From assembly GCF_004122735.1 (NCBI RefSeq), contig NZ_SDIF01000025.1, positions 20,539 through 84,538 on the forward strand: 64,000 nucleotides of DNA, in the 5' to 3' direction. The notes under the pieces were generated by a model. That model made no database searches. It was not told the DNA's origin and saw nothing but the letters and a program-made list of their open reading frames with translations. Made by a program: the position numbers and the translations under genes. Origin of the DNA: Streptomyces sioyaensis. GTDB lineage: Bacteria > Actinomycetota > Actinomycetes > Streptomycetales > Streptomycetaceae. Shown one piece after another: positions 62,914 to 64,000 of the stretch (within the stretch, counting starts at the first letter, position 1; each line of letters begins with the position of its first letter).

Positions 62914-64000
62914 CTCCGGCCCCGAGGCCGCCCGCCGCGGCGCCGGAACCTCCCGGCGTCCCGCGGCAGCCGGGCATGCTCCACATCCGCTTCCGCGCCG
63001 CCGACGGCACCCCGCCGAGCGCCGGGTGCTTCGAGCAACTGCTGCGGCTGCTCGCACAGTTCACCCCGGTGATCGAGGCGCTGCCGCCGGATGCCGCGCT
63101 GGCGGACGTCCGCGGTGCGCTGCGCTACTTCGACCGGGACGCGGCGGGCATCGCCGAACTGGTGCGGCTGCGCGCGCTGGCCTGGCACGGCGTACGGTGC
63201 ACGATCGGGATCGCCGCCAACCCGCTGCTCGCCCGGATGGCGGCCCAAGGGGCGGCTCCGGGAGAGATCAGGGTCGTCCCCGATGACGCCGACGCCGTCG
63301 CCGCGTTCCTCGACCGCCGGCCGGCCTCGGCGCTGTACGGCGTCGGCCCGGCGACCGCGCGCGCCCTGTGTGCGTACGGGCTCGACAGCGTCGGCCGGAT
63401 CGCCGCCGCACCGCCCGCGACCCTGCAGCGGATCCTCGGTGCGAAGACCGGCCGTGTGGTGTACGAACGGGCCCGCGGGATCGACCCGACGCCGGTGACC
63501 CCCAACGCCGCGGCCCGCTCGATGGCGGCGGAACACCGCTTCGTCCACGACGAGCTGGACCCGGACCGCCGCCGCCGGGCGCTGCTTTCGCTCGCCGACG
63601 GCCTCGGGGCCCGGATGCGGGCGAGCGGGCAGGTGGCCCGTGCGCTCACCCTCACCGTCCGCTACGCCGACCGCTCCACCACCACCCGCACCCGGCGGCT
63701 GGACGGGCCGACCGCGCACGGGCCCGCCCTGACCGAGGCGGCATACGCCCTGCACGCCGCGCTCGGACTGCAGCGGGCGCGGGTGCGGTCGGTGGCGCTG
63801 CGCGCGGAGGACCTGTGCCGCGCCGAACTCGCCGCCCGCCAGCTGACCTTCGACCCGGCAGACGACAGGGCACACCGCATCGAGGCCGCCGTCGACCGGG
63901 CCAGGGCCCGCTTCGGGACCGGGAGCGTACGGCCCGCGGCGACCCTCGGCGGAGCCGGCCGTACGCCCCCGCCCCCGGGGACGAAGCCCCGGGACGCGGC
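62910..64000 (+). CDS. imuB: Y-family polymerase-like protein without catalytic acids (ImuB-like), truncated by the window
   Basis: About 363 codons are present and the frame stays open to the window end. The fold follows Y-family polymerases: HIRFRAADGTPP where Pol IV has HVDMDAFY, LPPDAALADVRGALRYF where Pol IV has the SIDEAYLD region, GIAANPLLARMAA, the helix-hairpin-helix YGVGPATARALCAYGLDSVGRI, then the little-finger part. The catalytic Asp and Glu of both motifs are missing, as in ImuB, which recruits DnaE2 to the sliding clamp. The C-terminal clamp-binding motif would lie beyond the window. ATG 62910 overlaps the dnaE2 stop, so translation is coupled. Confidence 0.85.
   Translation, partial: MTPAPRPPAAAPEPPGVPRQPGMLHIRFRAADGTPPSAGCFEQLLRLLAQFTPVIEALPPDAALADVRGALRYFDRDAAGIAELVRLRALAWHGVRCTIGIAANPLLARMAAQGAAPGEIRVVPDDADAVAAFLDRRPASALYGVGPATARALCAYGLDSVGRIAAAPPATLQRILGAKTGRVVYERARGIDPTPVTPNAAARSMAAEHRFVHDELDPDRRRRALLSLADGLGARMRASGQVARALTLTVRYADRSTTTRTRRLDGPTAHGPALTEAAYALHAALGLQRARVRSVALRAEDLCRAELAARQLTFDPADDRAHRIEAAVDRARARFGTGSVRPAATLGGAGRTPPPPGTKPRDA

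Noticed and set aside
59056..63057. Minus-strand frame of 1333 codons opposite dnaE2
   Set aside because: Antisense shadow; dnaE2 has all family motifs on the plus strand.

Overview
The window is very GC-rich (third codon positions almost all G or C), uses many GTG and TTG starts and has tightly overlapping stop/start junctions, as in Streptomyces. The core order recN, pyrG, NUDIX, ald, parA, scpA-scpB-rluB, aroH-tyrA-cmk-plsC-der, sflA, conservon, dnaE2-imuB matches, from memory, the conserved region around SCO1738-SCO1780 of S. coelicolor read in reverse. I ran no database search; names rest on motifs visible in the translations.

Layout. 1-9362: a lipoprotein fragment, the DNA-repair ATPase recN, then an envelope stretch (pseudo-deacetylase fused to a processive GT2, LytR-CpsA-Psr protein, MraY/WecA-like membrane protein, GT4 transferase). 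9380-15560: PucR and LacI regulators, a Tat-exported GH64 beta-1,3-glucanase behind a LacI-type operator, and a GH15 enzyme. 16029-22000: CTP synthase, NUDIX hydrolase, STAND-TPR protein, alanine dehydrogenase. 22343-27316: a chromosome-organisation operon (ParA-like ATPase, ribbon-helix-helix-like protein, ScpA, ScpB, RluB-type pseudouridine synthase). 27323-27925: two inverted copies of a structured repeat, one directly behind each of two convergent genes. 27926-33303: nucleotidyltransferase, then chorismate mutase, prephenate dehydrogenase, CMP kinase, acyltransferase and Der GTPase. 33334-47845: conserved small proteins, an Rpf-like transglycosylase, a GT4 gene pair, WYL regulator, a stand-alone cytochrome oxidase subunit I, I78-like protein, PAP2 phosphatase, PIG-V-like transferase, DHA2 exporter, acyl-CoA dehydrogenase, SepF-like SflA. 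48288-52126: a conservon (sensor kinase, roadblock protein, DUF742, GTPase). 52492-56623: two secreted S1E serine proteases around a slipin, followed by a subtilisin-inhibitor-like protein with a Lys P1 residue. 57046-59059: TetR/SDR pair and a SnoaL-like protein. 59237-64000: an SOS-box-like site, error-prone polymerase dnaE2 and a coupled Y-family protein lacking the catalytic acids (ImuB-like), cut by the window edge.

Most of the window is ordinary Streptomyces core chromosome. The most unusual signal is the repeat pair at 27323-27925: about 255 and 220 bp, four copies of a CCCACGTTGTCGG-type subunit, and a terminal hairpin whose 17-bp stem differs almost completely between the copies yet stays paired, while its 15-nt loop is identical. 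Other structures of note are two adjacent long hairpins at 33725-33844, a palindrome cluster at 53416-53525, a small palindromic repeat present both in an intergenic region and inside the rluB reading frame, an 11-codon leader ORF overlapping the GH64 start, and a ParA gene paired with a ribbon-helix-helix-like gene instead of parB.
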